NCBI RefSeq assembly: GCF_020026925.1
Contig: NZ_JAIQDW010000009.1
Coordinates: forward strand, 124,001-188,000
From: Flavobacterium hibisci
Lineage (GTDB): Bacteria > Bacteroidota > Bacteroidia > Flavobacteriales > Flavobacteriaceae
Length of the DNA: 64,000 nt
Reading direction: 5' to 3'
A program made the translations under genes and the position numbers. A model generated the notes under the pieces. The model did not search any database. It saw only the letters and a program-made list of their open reading frames with translations, and was not told the origin of the DNA. Of this stretch, positions 27,034 through 35,347 are shown one piece after another (the first letter of the stretch is position 1; the number at the start of each line of letters is the position of its first letter).

Positions 27034-28098
27034 TTAATTACTAATTGTCTTTAGAGAATTATACTCTTTTGTCATATCCAAGGATCTGTAAATCCCTAAA
27101 AGCATCTTTTTAACTTCTGGATTTTTCGGGTCGATAGTAAGTGCTTTTGTAAGATAGGGAATGGCACTTTTTGTTATATCATCTTTTTTTGCTGACAATT
27201 TATCATACTCCAGCATTTCTTTTTTAGAATTCCCCAAAGCATCTATCTTGTCTACTATTTCTTTTTTTGATTCTAGCTTTAAATAAGCCAGATTGATGTA
27301 CGCATCAATATAATTAGGATTTAATTCTAAAAGATAATTGTAGGTCGCCTCTGCTTTTATTAATTCCTTTCTCTCCAAATAAGCATATGCTAAGTTTCTA
27401 TTTACCTCGAACTTCCTGGAAGGAATAGCTTCATTTCTCGGTTTTTCATAAAGTCCTTCCTGAATATAGGATTCTCTTGCTTTTGGAGAGATAAAAGCTT
27501 CTTCTTCTTTTGTTTTCTTATTGGTTGCGTAATAAAGAATTCCATTTCCTGAAAAGTTGATTTTTTTTAACTGCTCATAATATTGGATTGCCAAAACATA
27601 TTCCTTTGCATTTAAATAAGCAGCAGCTGCATTGTACAAATTCATTGTATCCTTTTTATCGAATAAATATACTTTATAGCTCTTTTCAGCACTCTCTTTA
27701 AAATTACCTGCCTTGAAATCACTGATTGCACCATTAACAAGTTTTGACTTCATATCTTTTAAAGCCAGGTTTGCTTTTACGGAAAGTTTGTATTTACCAG
27801 CTTCATTTTCATATAAAATTACATCCTGATAAGATTGTGATGCAGCAGAAAAATTATTGGCAGCATCAATGTTTTTGAGAGCCAGGTCCTTTAACACATT
27901 TCCTTTTAAGAAATAAAAATCTGATTTTTCCTCATCTGGGGCATTTAGAATTAGATATTCTGTCTTTTTTAAAATTGCAATTGCCTCATCAGATTTTCCT
28001 TTTTCAAACAAAGATTGGGCATCTTTTATCTGAGACTTTTGAGAATATACTCCAACATGTATCAATACTATTGATAACATTATAAATTTTAATTTCAT
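27034..28098 (-). CDS. Secreted TPR-repeat protein, paralogue B
   Basis: This 354-residue protein has a signal peptide ending in YSQ-K (residue 20) and about five TPR-like units. The units include ISDFKAGNFKESAEKSYKVY, VLAIQYYEQLKK and a canonical LELNPNYIDAYINLAYL. It is the tandem paralogue of 25401-26465, and this copy looks like the less diverged one. It lies about 0.5 kb downstream of the sigma-factor transcript and has its own terminator. Localisation is periplasmic or outer-membrane-facing; the function is unknown. Confidence 0.87.
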   Translation of the reverse strand: MKLKFIMLSIVLIHVGVYSQKSQIKDAQSLFEKGKSDEAIAILKKTEYLILNAPDEEKSDFYFLKGNVLKDLALKNIDAANNFSAASQSYQDVILYENEAGKYKLSVKANLALKDMKSKLVNGAISDFKAGNFKESAEKSYKVYLFDKKDTMNLYNAAAAYLNAKEYVLAIQYYEQLKKINFSGNGILYYATNKKTKEEEAFISPKARESYIQEGLYEKPRNEAIPSRKFEVNRNLAYAYLERKELIKAEATYNYLLELNPNYIDAYINLAYLKLESKKEIVDKIDALGNSKKEMLEYDKLSAKKDDITKSAIPYLTKALTIDPKNPEVKKMLLGIYRSLDMTKEYNSLKTISN

Positions 28099-28616
28099 GT
28101 TTAGATTAGTTTGATAGTTAATAGATTTTGGGCTGCGTTTAGATGCAAAACTGTAGGCTTGTAAATCTGGGATTTAAAAGCTTCATCAAACTAGATAGAA
28201 AAATTAGGGTAGTTTTTTATCATATCAACAAATTTTATACGGTTAGACGTTCACTCAATACATATAAAAAAATTCATTTTTTAACTGAATTAAAATTATA
28301 AATGTTTTTTTTCACATCATTTTTTGAAGGTTATTTATTTTTTATCTAAAAATAGAATTAAAAAACGAATACACAAATAAAATCCAAATTATTTTTCAAA
28401 AGTCTGTTTAAAAGAAACAATTCCTTACAAGAACAAGTTGTTTTGCGCCATTTCTTTATTACAAATATTTCCCAACAGTCTTACGACATCATATGAATTA
28501 GGATTTATTTTATAAAAAAAACTCACTATTTGTATTTGCATACGAATAGTGAGCTTTCAACCAAAACGACCATTTGGTTCTCTTTCGAATAAACATCCGA
28601 CAAAGTAGTGGGCTGT
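28099..28616. other. 518-bp gap upstream of TPR paralogue B
   Basis: It contains the terminator of the 47-residue ORF (28513-28556) and should contain the promoter of paralogue B. No ORF longer than about 30 codons looks genuine, and no consensus -7 element was found with confidence. Confidence 0.5.
28513..28556 (-). terminator. Hairpin terminator after the 47-residue ORF
   Basis: On the minus strand CTCACTATT pairs with AATAGTGAG and is followed by a T-run. The loop (TCGTATG...) and the flank carrying ACCAAATGGTCG are related to the copy at 26863-26945. Confidence 0.75.
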
Positions 28617-28760
28617 TTAATTAGCTATAACTTCAAAACTTTTATTATCGATTTTCACAACTTTTAAAGCTTGTGAATAACTTAATAAAAAAGAAACGAC
28701 TTCTTTGTTTGGTTTTAAATCTTTAGAAGCTAATGTCTTTTTAGAGTAAATTTTCGCCAT
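28617..28760 (-). CDS. Conserved-looking 47-residue protein downstream of the sigma factor
   Basis: An ATG at 28760 opens a 47-residue frame ending at 28617 (starts MAKIYSKKTLASKDLKP and ends SFEVIAN). It has a basic N-terminus and a predicted helix-strand body (VVSFLLSYSQALKVVKI). It sits 50 bp after the sigma-factor gene on the same strand and directly before a hairpin terminator, as expected for a real gene. It has no signal peptide. I recall similar small proteins in flavobacteria but know no function. Confidence 0.7.
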   Translation of the reverse strand: MAKIYSKKTLASKDLKPNKEVVSFLLSYSQALKVVKIDNKSFEVIAN

Positions 28761-28810
28761 ACTATGAAAATGTTTTATACCAGTATAACGCGACAATATC
28801 TAAAATAGTA

Positions 28811-29395
28811 TTAATTGGTTAAAATAATTTGATGCTTATCAATTATTTTTCTTAAATTCATTAACGCATAACGCATTCTGCCTAATGCCGTGTTGATACT
28901 TACACCGGTTAATTCAGAGATTTCCTTGAAACTCATATCCTGATACATGCGCATTATCAATACTTCTTTTTGATCATCAGGAAGCTCCTGAATCAGTTTT
29001 TTAAGATCAACTTCGACCTGGTCCAAAATCATTTTACCTTCAATAGTTAAAGAATCATCAGACATAATCGAAAAAATCGAAAACTCTTCTGTTTCTCTGT
29101 ACATTGGCATTTTTTTGGTTTTTCGAAAGTGGTCTACAATTAAATTATGAGAAATTCGCATCACCCAAGGCAGGAATTTACCTTCTTCGTTGTATGAGTT
29201 GGATTTTAAAGTTTTAATAACCTTAATAAAGGTATCCTGAAAAATATCATTTGAAATATCTCTATCTGCAATCTTTGAATATATGAATCCATAGATTTTA
29301 GACTCATGCCTTTTTATTAATGTTGCTAAAGCATTTTCATTGCCTTCAACATAATTTTTAACCAATAGAGCGTCAGGAATATGCAGATCAGCCAT
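28811..29395 (-). CDS. ECF-type RNA polymerase sigma factor
   Basis: The 194-residue protein has sigma region 2 (about 25-95: IFQDTFIKVIKTL and LPWVMRISHNLIVDHFRK) and region 4 (about 130-185: LPDDQKEVLIMRMYQDMSFKEISELTG, then a recognition helix SINTALGRMRYALMNLRK). No region 3 is present, as in ECF sigma factors. No adjacent anti-sigma gene is visible; the downstream partner is only the 47-residue ORF. Its regulon and signal cannot be inferred from the window. Confidence 0.93.
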   Translation of the reverse strand: MADLHIPDALLVKNYVEGNENALATLIKRHESKIYGFIYSKIADRDISNDIFQDTFIKVIKTLKSNSYNEEGKFLPWVMRISHNLIVDHFRKTKKMPMYRETEEFSIFSIMSDDSLTIEGKMILDQVEVDLKKLIQELPDDQKEVLIMRMYQDMSFKEISELTGVSINTALGRMRYALMNLRKIIDKHQIILTN

Positions 29396-29713
29396 AATAT
29401 ACTACTTTTTTAGTTGTTTAAATTTGGAGTAATTTTCTAAAAAGTAATTTTATTGTATAGGCTTATCGTTTTTTGAGTTTGTTAATAATCTGTCCAAATT
29501 TAACAAATTTTTATTTTAAAAAGCAAATGAACAGAAGAATAATTAGTAGTAAAATTCGAAATAATATTAATTAATTTTAAATTTTTATTGATAAAGTGCG
29601 TTTAAATCTTAAATAATTTAAATGTTTTAACAGTTAAAAAAAAGAAGCATCCTCATCTAAATTATTTATTTTAAACAAGTTACACTTCTTTTTTTAATAG
29701 TAGTTATTTTATA
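29396..29713. other. 318-bp gap between GH16 and sigma-factor genes
   Basis: AT-rich and apparently non-coding. A weak inverted repeat (AAAAAAAGAAG at 29637-29651 region and CTTCTTTTTTT at 29685-29697 region) may end the polysaccharide locus. The sigma-factor promoter should be here, but no consensus -7 element stands out. Confidence 0.45.
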
Positions 29714-30469
29714 TTATTTATATACACGGACATAATCAATATAAAATTTTTGAGGCAAAACTGCATCATCAACAGCCGGTCCTCCAAAATTTCCTCCAAT
29801 GGCTAAATTAATAATGATATAAAATGGCTTGTCAAAAGGCCAGGTATCTTCATTTTTAACTTCAGGATTAAAAGTATAAACCAAAATTTCGTCAACGAAA
29901 AAATCAATTTTATCTTTATTCCATTCGATTGCATAAATATGATATCCTTCTTCTATATTAGGAAACTCAGTTCTTTTTGTATTAATTGTATTTCCATGAC
30001 TGTCCTGAGTATGCAGGGTGGTATAAACCATATGCGGGTCTCTTCCTATATATTCTAAAATATCGATTTCTCCCGTTTTAGGCCATTTTACCTCATCAAT
30101 ATTGGCCCCTAACATCCAAAATGCAGGCCATAAGCCATGACCAACAGGCAGCTTGGCCCTTGCTTCGATCCTGCCATACAAAAACTCTTTTTTCCCTTTA
30201 GTTGTAATTTTTGTCGAAGTATATTTTTCGCCTTCTTTTCTGGCTTCAATGACCAAATTACCTTCTTTTATTTCATGATTGGTTTTGGTATAAATTTGTC
30301 TTTCATTGTTTCCCCAACCGCAAAGAGTAGGACATCCGTCACCGACTTCAAAATTCCAGACAGATTCGTTTACCTTATTATTAAAATTTTCTTCCCAAAT
30401 CAGTTTTCTTTTTACTTGTTGAGCCATGCAGAAGCTACTAATTACAAAAAGCAACATTACTTTTTTCAT
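29714..30469 (-). CDS. Secreted GH16 endo-beta-glucanase
   Basis: The 251-residue enzyme has a signal peptide (SSFCMAQ-Q) and a single GH16 domain. The catalytic signature is TGEIDILEYIG, with E134 as nucleophile, D136 assisting and E139 as acid/base. The spacing ExDxxE without the extra residue is ordinary for beta-1,3-glucanases in this fold. Substrate-cleft motifs include WPAFWMLG. It is the last gene of the susC operon, 81 bp after the PKD-GH16 gene. It probably cuts laminarin-like beta-1,3-glucan in the periplasm or outside; other GH16 substrates are not excluded. Confidence 0.92.
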   Translation of the reverse strand: MKKVMLLFVISSFCMAQQVKRKLIWEENFNNKVNESVWNFEVGDGCPTLCGWGNNERQIYTKTNHEIKEGNLVIEARKEGEKYTSTKITTKGKKEFLYGRIEARAKLPVGHGLWPAFWMLGANIDEVKWPKTGEIDILEYIGRDPHMVYTTLHTQDSHGNTINTKRTEFPNIEEGYHIYAIEWNKDKIDFFVDEILVYTFNPEVKNEDTWPFDKPFYIIINLAIGGNFGGPAVDDAVLPQKFYIDYVRVYK

Positions 30470-30550
30470 GTCAATATTTTTTTTAAATTAAGAAATTAAG
30501 AAGGCCAGCAAAAACTGACCTTCCAATTTTCATCATATTAATTAATTATT

Positions 30551-32218
30551 TTATTGATATACCCTTACATAATCAATCTCCATAGAAGACTGTGTAAAAG
30601 AGGGATCGATATTCCCTCCAAGATTTCCTCCCATTGCTACATTTAATATCAAAAAGAAGTCGCTGTTAAATGGTAATGAAGCCGTATTCGCAACAGAATG
30701 TATGAGTGTATCATCAGTATATATTTTTATGGATGCCGGGCTCCAAACCGCTTTATAAACATGAAATTCAGTTGAAACATTTGCGATTGTTTTACTGCCT
30801 GTATCAGCGTTTCCTCCAGAGCGACCTGGATAATGGAGTGTACCATGAATTACATTTTGATTGTTTCCTACATGCTCCATAATATCAATTTCACCACAGG
30901 CAGGCCACGGACTTGTTGCATAATTTTGCCCTAACATCCAGATGGCAGGCCAGGTTCCGGCACCTGTAGGAAGTTTAGCCCTTACTTCTATTTTTCCGTA
31001 CTTAAATTCAAATTTATTTTCAGAAACCAATCTTGCTGATGAATAAGCCGCTCCTCCTGAAGATTCTTTCTTTGCCGTAATCTTAAGATTTCCACCCTGA
31101 ACGATTACATTCGCAGCAGCATTAGTGTAATTCTGTTTTTCATTATTTCCCCAGCCATTATCTCCGGTTCCTAAATTATAACCCCATTTAGAAGGATCAG
31201 GAGCACCATCAGTATTAAACTCATCTGACCAGACTAAATTACTATAATCTACATCTGTACCCGGAACCTGAGTTGGCTTTGTTGTCGTAAAAATATGATA
31301 CCATGCCAAGGCAGGATTACCTCCCATAACAGCTCTTACGACCATCCTGTTAGCTGTAATAGATAAAATCTCATAAGAACTCTGACCGATATAATACCCC
31401 ATAAATCCACCATCTGAGAAGTTTAGCATAGTTCCTCTTGTTTGAGTGGCATGATTAGGATTTTTAGTCACAACAGATTCTGACGGACTCAGGGATACAT
31501 TTTTCACACCTCCCGCATTGTATGCCAAACAGGCATCATCAGGTGAACTTCCTCCTGCAACACTTGCAAAAGCAGCATTAAAGAAGGTTGAACCCCCATT
31601 ATTCAGTTCGTATTTTAATTGTTCTCCATCCAAAGAAAAAGTCAGTACATTTTCATACAGGCAACTGCTAGCTGGTGAGGCTGCTTTTTCAAATGCACCT
31701 GCCTGATAATAGTTTGCATAATAATTTTTGGTTGCATCACCATCATTTTGTCCCACTCCTAAATGTCCTGGTTCAGAAGCCGACCAATACCATTTTTTAG
31801 ATGTTCCGCCAGTCAGGAAATTAACTGCTTCAGGATCACTAAAATTACTTAAGACCTCAACTTCAATTGTAGTATTGGTAGCTATTCCCCCTTTTCCGTA
31901 AGCAATAGCCGTAACGATGTATTTGTTTACACCTGTTTTCGTAAATCGTTTATCAAAATGACCACCAGGGCAATTTTCTGAAGTCCCGTCACTAAATACA
32001 TATTTATATGAAATAACATCATCTCCGGTTGCTACAAGTTTAACAATTCCTGATCCGTCTCCATAGGGTTCTGCAGCTGTTTTTCCAACAATTTCTGCTG
32101 TTATCTGAATATTTGTTGGAGCAGTTATGTCTCCAAAAGCGTAATCATCTTTCTGACAACCAATCATCAGGAGAATCGCAAATAAGGATACTATTTTTAT
32201 AATTATTTTTTTGCTCAT
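30551..32218 (-). CDS. Surface lipoprotein with PKD-like and GH16 domains
   Basis: The 555-residue protein has a lipoprotein signal with lipobox MIGC (C21) followed by QKDD, an acid-rich start typical of surface export in Bacteroidota. An Ig/PKD-like domain (about 30-125) follows, then a middle region (about 130-315) of unknown fold. The GH16 catalytic domain (about 325-555) has CGEIDIMEHVG: E443, D445 and E448. It probably makes the first cut in beta-1,3-glucan at the cell surface. It is 11 bp after the PKD lipoprotein gene. Confidence 0.92.
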   Translation of the reverse strand: MSKKIIIKIVSLFAILLMIGCQKDDYAFGDITAPTNIQITAEIVGKTAAEPYGDGSGIVKLVATGDDVISYKYVFSDGTSENCPGGHFDKRFTKTGVNKYIVTAIAYGKGGIATNTTIEVEVLSNFSDPEAVNFLTGGTSKKWYWSASEPGHLGVGQNDGDATKNYYANYYQAGAFEKAASPASSCLYENVLTFSLDGEQLKYELNNGGSTFFNAAFASVAGGSSPDDACLAYNAGGVKNVSLSPSESVVTKNPNHATQTRGTMLNFSDGGFMGYYIGQSSYEILSITANRMVVRAVMGGNPALAWYHIFTTTKPTQVPGTDVDYSNLVWSDEFNTDGAPDPSKWGYNLGTGDNGWGNNEKQNYTNAAANVIVQGGNLKITAKKESSGGAAYSSARLVSENKFEFKYGKIEVRAKLPTGAGTWPAIWMLGQNYATSPWPACGEIDIMEHVGNNQNVIHGTLHYPGRSGGNADTGSKTIANVSTEFHVYKAVWSPASIKIYTDDTLIHSVANTASLPFNSDFFLILNVAMGGNLGGNIDPSFTQSSMEIDYVRVYQ

Positions 32219-32229
32219 GATTTCTTTTT

Positions 32230-33840
32230 TTAATTGGATTGTTTTATATCATCGAAGTAATAGGTTGAACCTGTTCCCATTTGCCCGAAGTCCGGAAACA
32301 AAATTACTCGGTCGTATTTATTTGCTGTACTAAAATTTGGCGCTGTAGTAAGGTCAAAAGTTAATACCTGCCATGCATTTGCTGTTGTGGTAGTTGCATG
32401 TGCTTCAAAAAATACCGTTGGGTTTCCATTTCCGTCTTTTGGCGATGTTGAAACTTCCATTTTGTATAAAATATCTGCGCCAACCTTAGGTGACCACACA
32501 CTTACTTTCACAGTGGTTCCTTTAGTAAAATCAATTGTATTTTCTAAATTAAGACTTGCACCAGCCCAAACCTGAGCTCCGGATGTTTTCTCAATTTTAA
32601 CCACCTTGTTAGATACATTAACCCCCGTTTTATCAGGATTTGTTACTACAGAAACAGGAATTGGTCCAAAACCTGCATCTCCAAAACCACCCCAGGCATA
32701 CGTTAAAGCAGATTCAAAATCAAGAGGCAATTTTACAGACTGAGCAGCTGTTTTATAGAAATAAATATTATCTATGTAAACATTCTTTCCTGCAGGAGTT
32801 CCAACCAATTTCAACTGAAAAATATCAGCAACAGTTAAATTCTGACTTGTAAATGCCGAAATTGGAATATCAATACTGGTCCATCCGTTTAGTGTAAGGT
32901 TTGTACTTACCGGTTTTTCTCCATTCGTTTTACTAATTAAGAAAGTTTCGATTTTCCCTAAATCTGCAGTCCAGACATCCATATGGAAAAACTCCATTCC
33001 GGATACATCAATTGTCACACCCTCTGCCAATCCAATACCCTGGTAATTCAGGTTGTTATAATTCAGCATTTTATCTCCTGCTAAATCAAATTCTGTAAAA
33101 GCAGTAGATTGTCCCCAATTTGGATAAAAATCAGTTCCTAAAATATCAGTATATTTAGAACTATAAATAGAAATTACATCGCCTGCCTGTCTGTTTGGCG
33201 GAACTGGCGCAGAAGTTGTTGGATTAAGAACGAGTGTAGCGGTAACCTGAGTGGTATATTCTGTTGTGGCAATCGCAGCACTTTTTGAAACTACACGAAT
33301 GGTATATACTCCTGCATTTTGGTACGTATAGGAAACCGATTCGCCGTTATTTGCCGAAATTGGATCCGGTTTTCCTGCTTCCCCAAAATAAACATCATAA
33401 AACAAAGCATAATCTGCGCTAGCCTTTACAGTTACTTTTTTAGAAACTGATAAATCATTTGTTACCATAACTACTAAATTCTCAGGAGCCTTAAAAGAGA
33501 CTACTACCTGCTGAGCTACTTCTGTAGTTTTTCCATTTAATCCCGTTGCTATGATTTTGGCAGTATAAACACCTTCTTTATAAATATGAGTAACAGTTCC
33601 TCCCGGAGAAAAGTAATCGGACTCCTCAGAACCATCTCCATAATTTATTTTATACTCTGTTACTCCTTCTCCTTTAGGCAAAAAAGTGACCTTGCCTGAA
33701 TTATCCTGTGTTACAGTAGTCAAAGCCGATATATTTTCAGGTGCAGCTATACCGTCTAAATCAATATCGCTGTCATCGCTTGCACAACCCATCAGGATTG
33801 TAAAAACGAAAAAACTTATAATAAAATGTATTTTTTTCAT
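32230..33840 (-). CDS. PKD-domain surface lipoprotein, probable glycan-binding protein
   Basis: The 536-residue lipoprotein has lipobox LMGC (C19) then ASDDSDID. Two PKD/Ig-like domains (about 30-115 and 120-205) contain motifs like YKINYGDGSEESDYFSPGG. Two beta-sandwich carbohydrate-binding-like regions follow (about 215-365 and 370-536), the first ending in KNVYIDNIYFYK and the second in TYYFDDIKQS. No catalytic signature is seen. Its position directly after susD is that of the surface glycan-binding protein in many polysaccharide loci. Binding of beta-glucan is inference from the GH16 partners. Confidence 0.87.
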   Translation of the reverse strand: MKKIHFIISFFVFTILMGCASDDSDIDLDGIAAPENISALTTVTQDNSGKVTFLPKGEGVTEYKINYGDGSEESDYFSPGGTVTHIYKEGVYTAKIIATGLNGKTTEVAQQVVVSFKAPENLVVMVTNDLSVSKKVTVKASADYALFYDVYFGEAGKPDPISANNGESVSYTYQNAGVYTIRVVSKSAAIATTEYTTQVTATLVLNPTTSAPVPPNRQAGDVISIYSSKYTDILGTDFYPNWGQSTAFTEFDLAGDKMLNYNNLNYQGIGLAEGVTIDVSGMEFFHMDVWTADLGKIETFLISKTNGEKPVSTNLTLNGWTSIDIPISAFTSQNLTVADIFQLKLVGTPAGKNVYIDNIYFYKTAAQSVKLPLDFESALTYAWGGFGDAGFGPIPVSVVTNPDKTGVNVSNKVVKIEKTSGAQVWAGASLNLENTIDFTKGTTVKVSVWSPKVGADILYKMEVSTSPKDGNGNPTVFFEAHATTTTANAWQVLTFDLTTAPNFSTANKYDRVILFPDFGQMGTGSTYYFDDIKQSN

Positions 33841-33848
33841 AATTGATG

Positions 33849-35336
33849 TTATTTAATATATCCGGGATTTTGTTGCCAGTTTCCATTTGAAAACTGAATT
33901 TCCTCAATTGGAATTGGAAATAATTCATTTTTGTTAGCCTGAAAACCAGGAATTGTTCCAACTGCTTTTCCCGTTCTCACCAAATCAAAGAAACGATGTC
34001 CTTCTCCGAAAAGTTCCAGCCTTCTTTCAGCTAAAATAAAATCAGTTAATGCAGCTCCTGAGGCAGAAACATTGTGATTAGTGTCTCCAAAAGCACGTTT
34101 TCTAACTTCATTTAGATATCCTCTTGCTTTGCTGTCATCAATTCCCCCGCGATTGTAAGCCTCAGCTGCCATTAAAAGAACATCTGCATAACGGATCGCT
34201 CTGTAATTATTCGGATTCGTCAAATTCAAATCCCCTGCAGCATTGACACTTCTTTTTCTTGGTAAATACTTTCTGTTAAAAAATCCTGTATCTTCATTTC
34301 CTTTACCATATTTAACACCCGGGTTTGCTGCTGCCCAGGCTTTTATATCTAATATAGCTACATCTTTACGTTTATCTCCAACTTCAAAAGCATCCGCACT
34401 TTCCTGAGTTGGAACATTAAAACTAAAACCAGGCGAAAACAAAGGCCCCTCATAACCCCTGATTCCACTGAAACCAACAGCAACATTCCCTTCGCTACAC
34501 TGTAAACACCCAAACCCGGCACCTTCAACATCTGTATATTGTACTTCAAAAATAGATTCCGGGCCATTCTCACCATCCATTTCGAATATTGAATTATAAT
34601 CTGTTACCAAAGAATAAGGAGAAGTGCTGATTAAACTTTCTAATGTCGTTGCAGCCTGTGCAAACTTATCCTGATATAGGTAAGCCTTCCCTAACAATGC
34701 CTGTGCTGCACCTTTAGTCACTCTTCCCTTTTGAGTCGTGGTTGGAGACAAATTGGCAATTGCAAAAGTTAAATCAGCTTCTATTGAAGCATATACCTCT
34801 GCTACTGAAGAACGCGGAATTTTAGCTTCATCCCCTAATTTAAACCTTGCATCGCCCTTCATAGGGATGCCACCAAACCATTTTACTAATTCAAATTGGT
34901 AGTATGCCCTAAGAAAACGAGTTTCTGCAAGGAGTTGTGCTTTTCCTTCAAAATCTGTTTTATCCTTAAATTCAAGAATATAATTTGTTCTTTGCACTCC
35001 GGCAAACATCCAGTTCCATATATCATGTAAATTGCTGTTTACTGGTGTATGAATCATATCATCTACTTGTTGAAAACCCACTACATCAGTAGGACTTTCA
35101 CCCCCAGCCAAAGTATTATCAGAAGCAATTTCTCCTAATAAAACATTTACATATGTAGATTGAAGTATGTCATAAGCAGCCACTAGAGCCTGGTCATAAT
35201 CACTTTTTGAGTTAAAATAATTTTCTGAATCTATAGAATATTGTGGTTTGGTTTCTACAAAATCATCCGAGCAAGAAATAAAAAGTGCTGCAAACAGTAT
35301 TCCTGTTAAAAGAAATATTTGTGTATATTTTTTCAT
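33849..35336 (-). CDS. susD: SusD/RagB-family glycan-binding lipoprotein
   Basis: The 495-residue outer-membrane lipoprotein has lipobox FISC (C22) followed by SDDF. The SusD helical TPR scaffold is recognisable: AETRFLRAYYQFELVKWFGGIP, GAAQALLGKAYLYQDKFAQA, NYRAIRYADVLLMAAEAYNR, and FILAERRLELFGEGHRFFDLVRTGKA near the C-terminus. It forms the lid on the SusC transporter and binds oligosaccharides. It lies 11 bp after susC and 8 bp before the PKD lipoprotein gene. Confidence 0.96.
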   Translation of the reverse strand: MKKYTQIFLLTGILFAALFISCSDDFVETKPQYSIDSENYFNSKSDYDQALVAAYDILQSTYVNVLLGEIASDNTLAGGESPTDVVGFQQVDDMIHTPVNSNLHDIWNWMFAGVQRTNYILEFKDKTDFEGKAQLLAETRFLRAYYQFELVKWFGGIPMKGDARFKLGDEAKIPRSSVAEVYASIEADLTFAIANLSPTTTQKGRVTKGAAQALLGKAYLYQDKFAQAATTLESLISTSPYSLVTDYNSIFEMDGENGPESIFEVQYTDVEGAGFGCLQCSEGNVAVGFSGIRGYEGPLFSPGFSFNVPTQESADAFEVGDKRKDVAILDIKAWAAANPGVKYGKGNEDTGFFNRKYLPRKRSVNAAGDLNLTNPNNYRAIRYADVLLMAAEAYNRGGIDDSKARGYLNEVRKRAFGDTNHNVSASGAALTDFILAERRLELFGEGHRFFDLVRTGKAVGTIPGFQANKNELFPIPIEEIQFSNGNWQQNPGYIK

Positions 35337-35347
35337 TTTGATAACAA

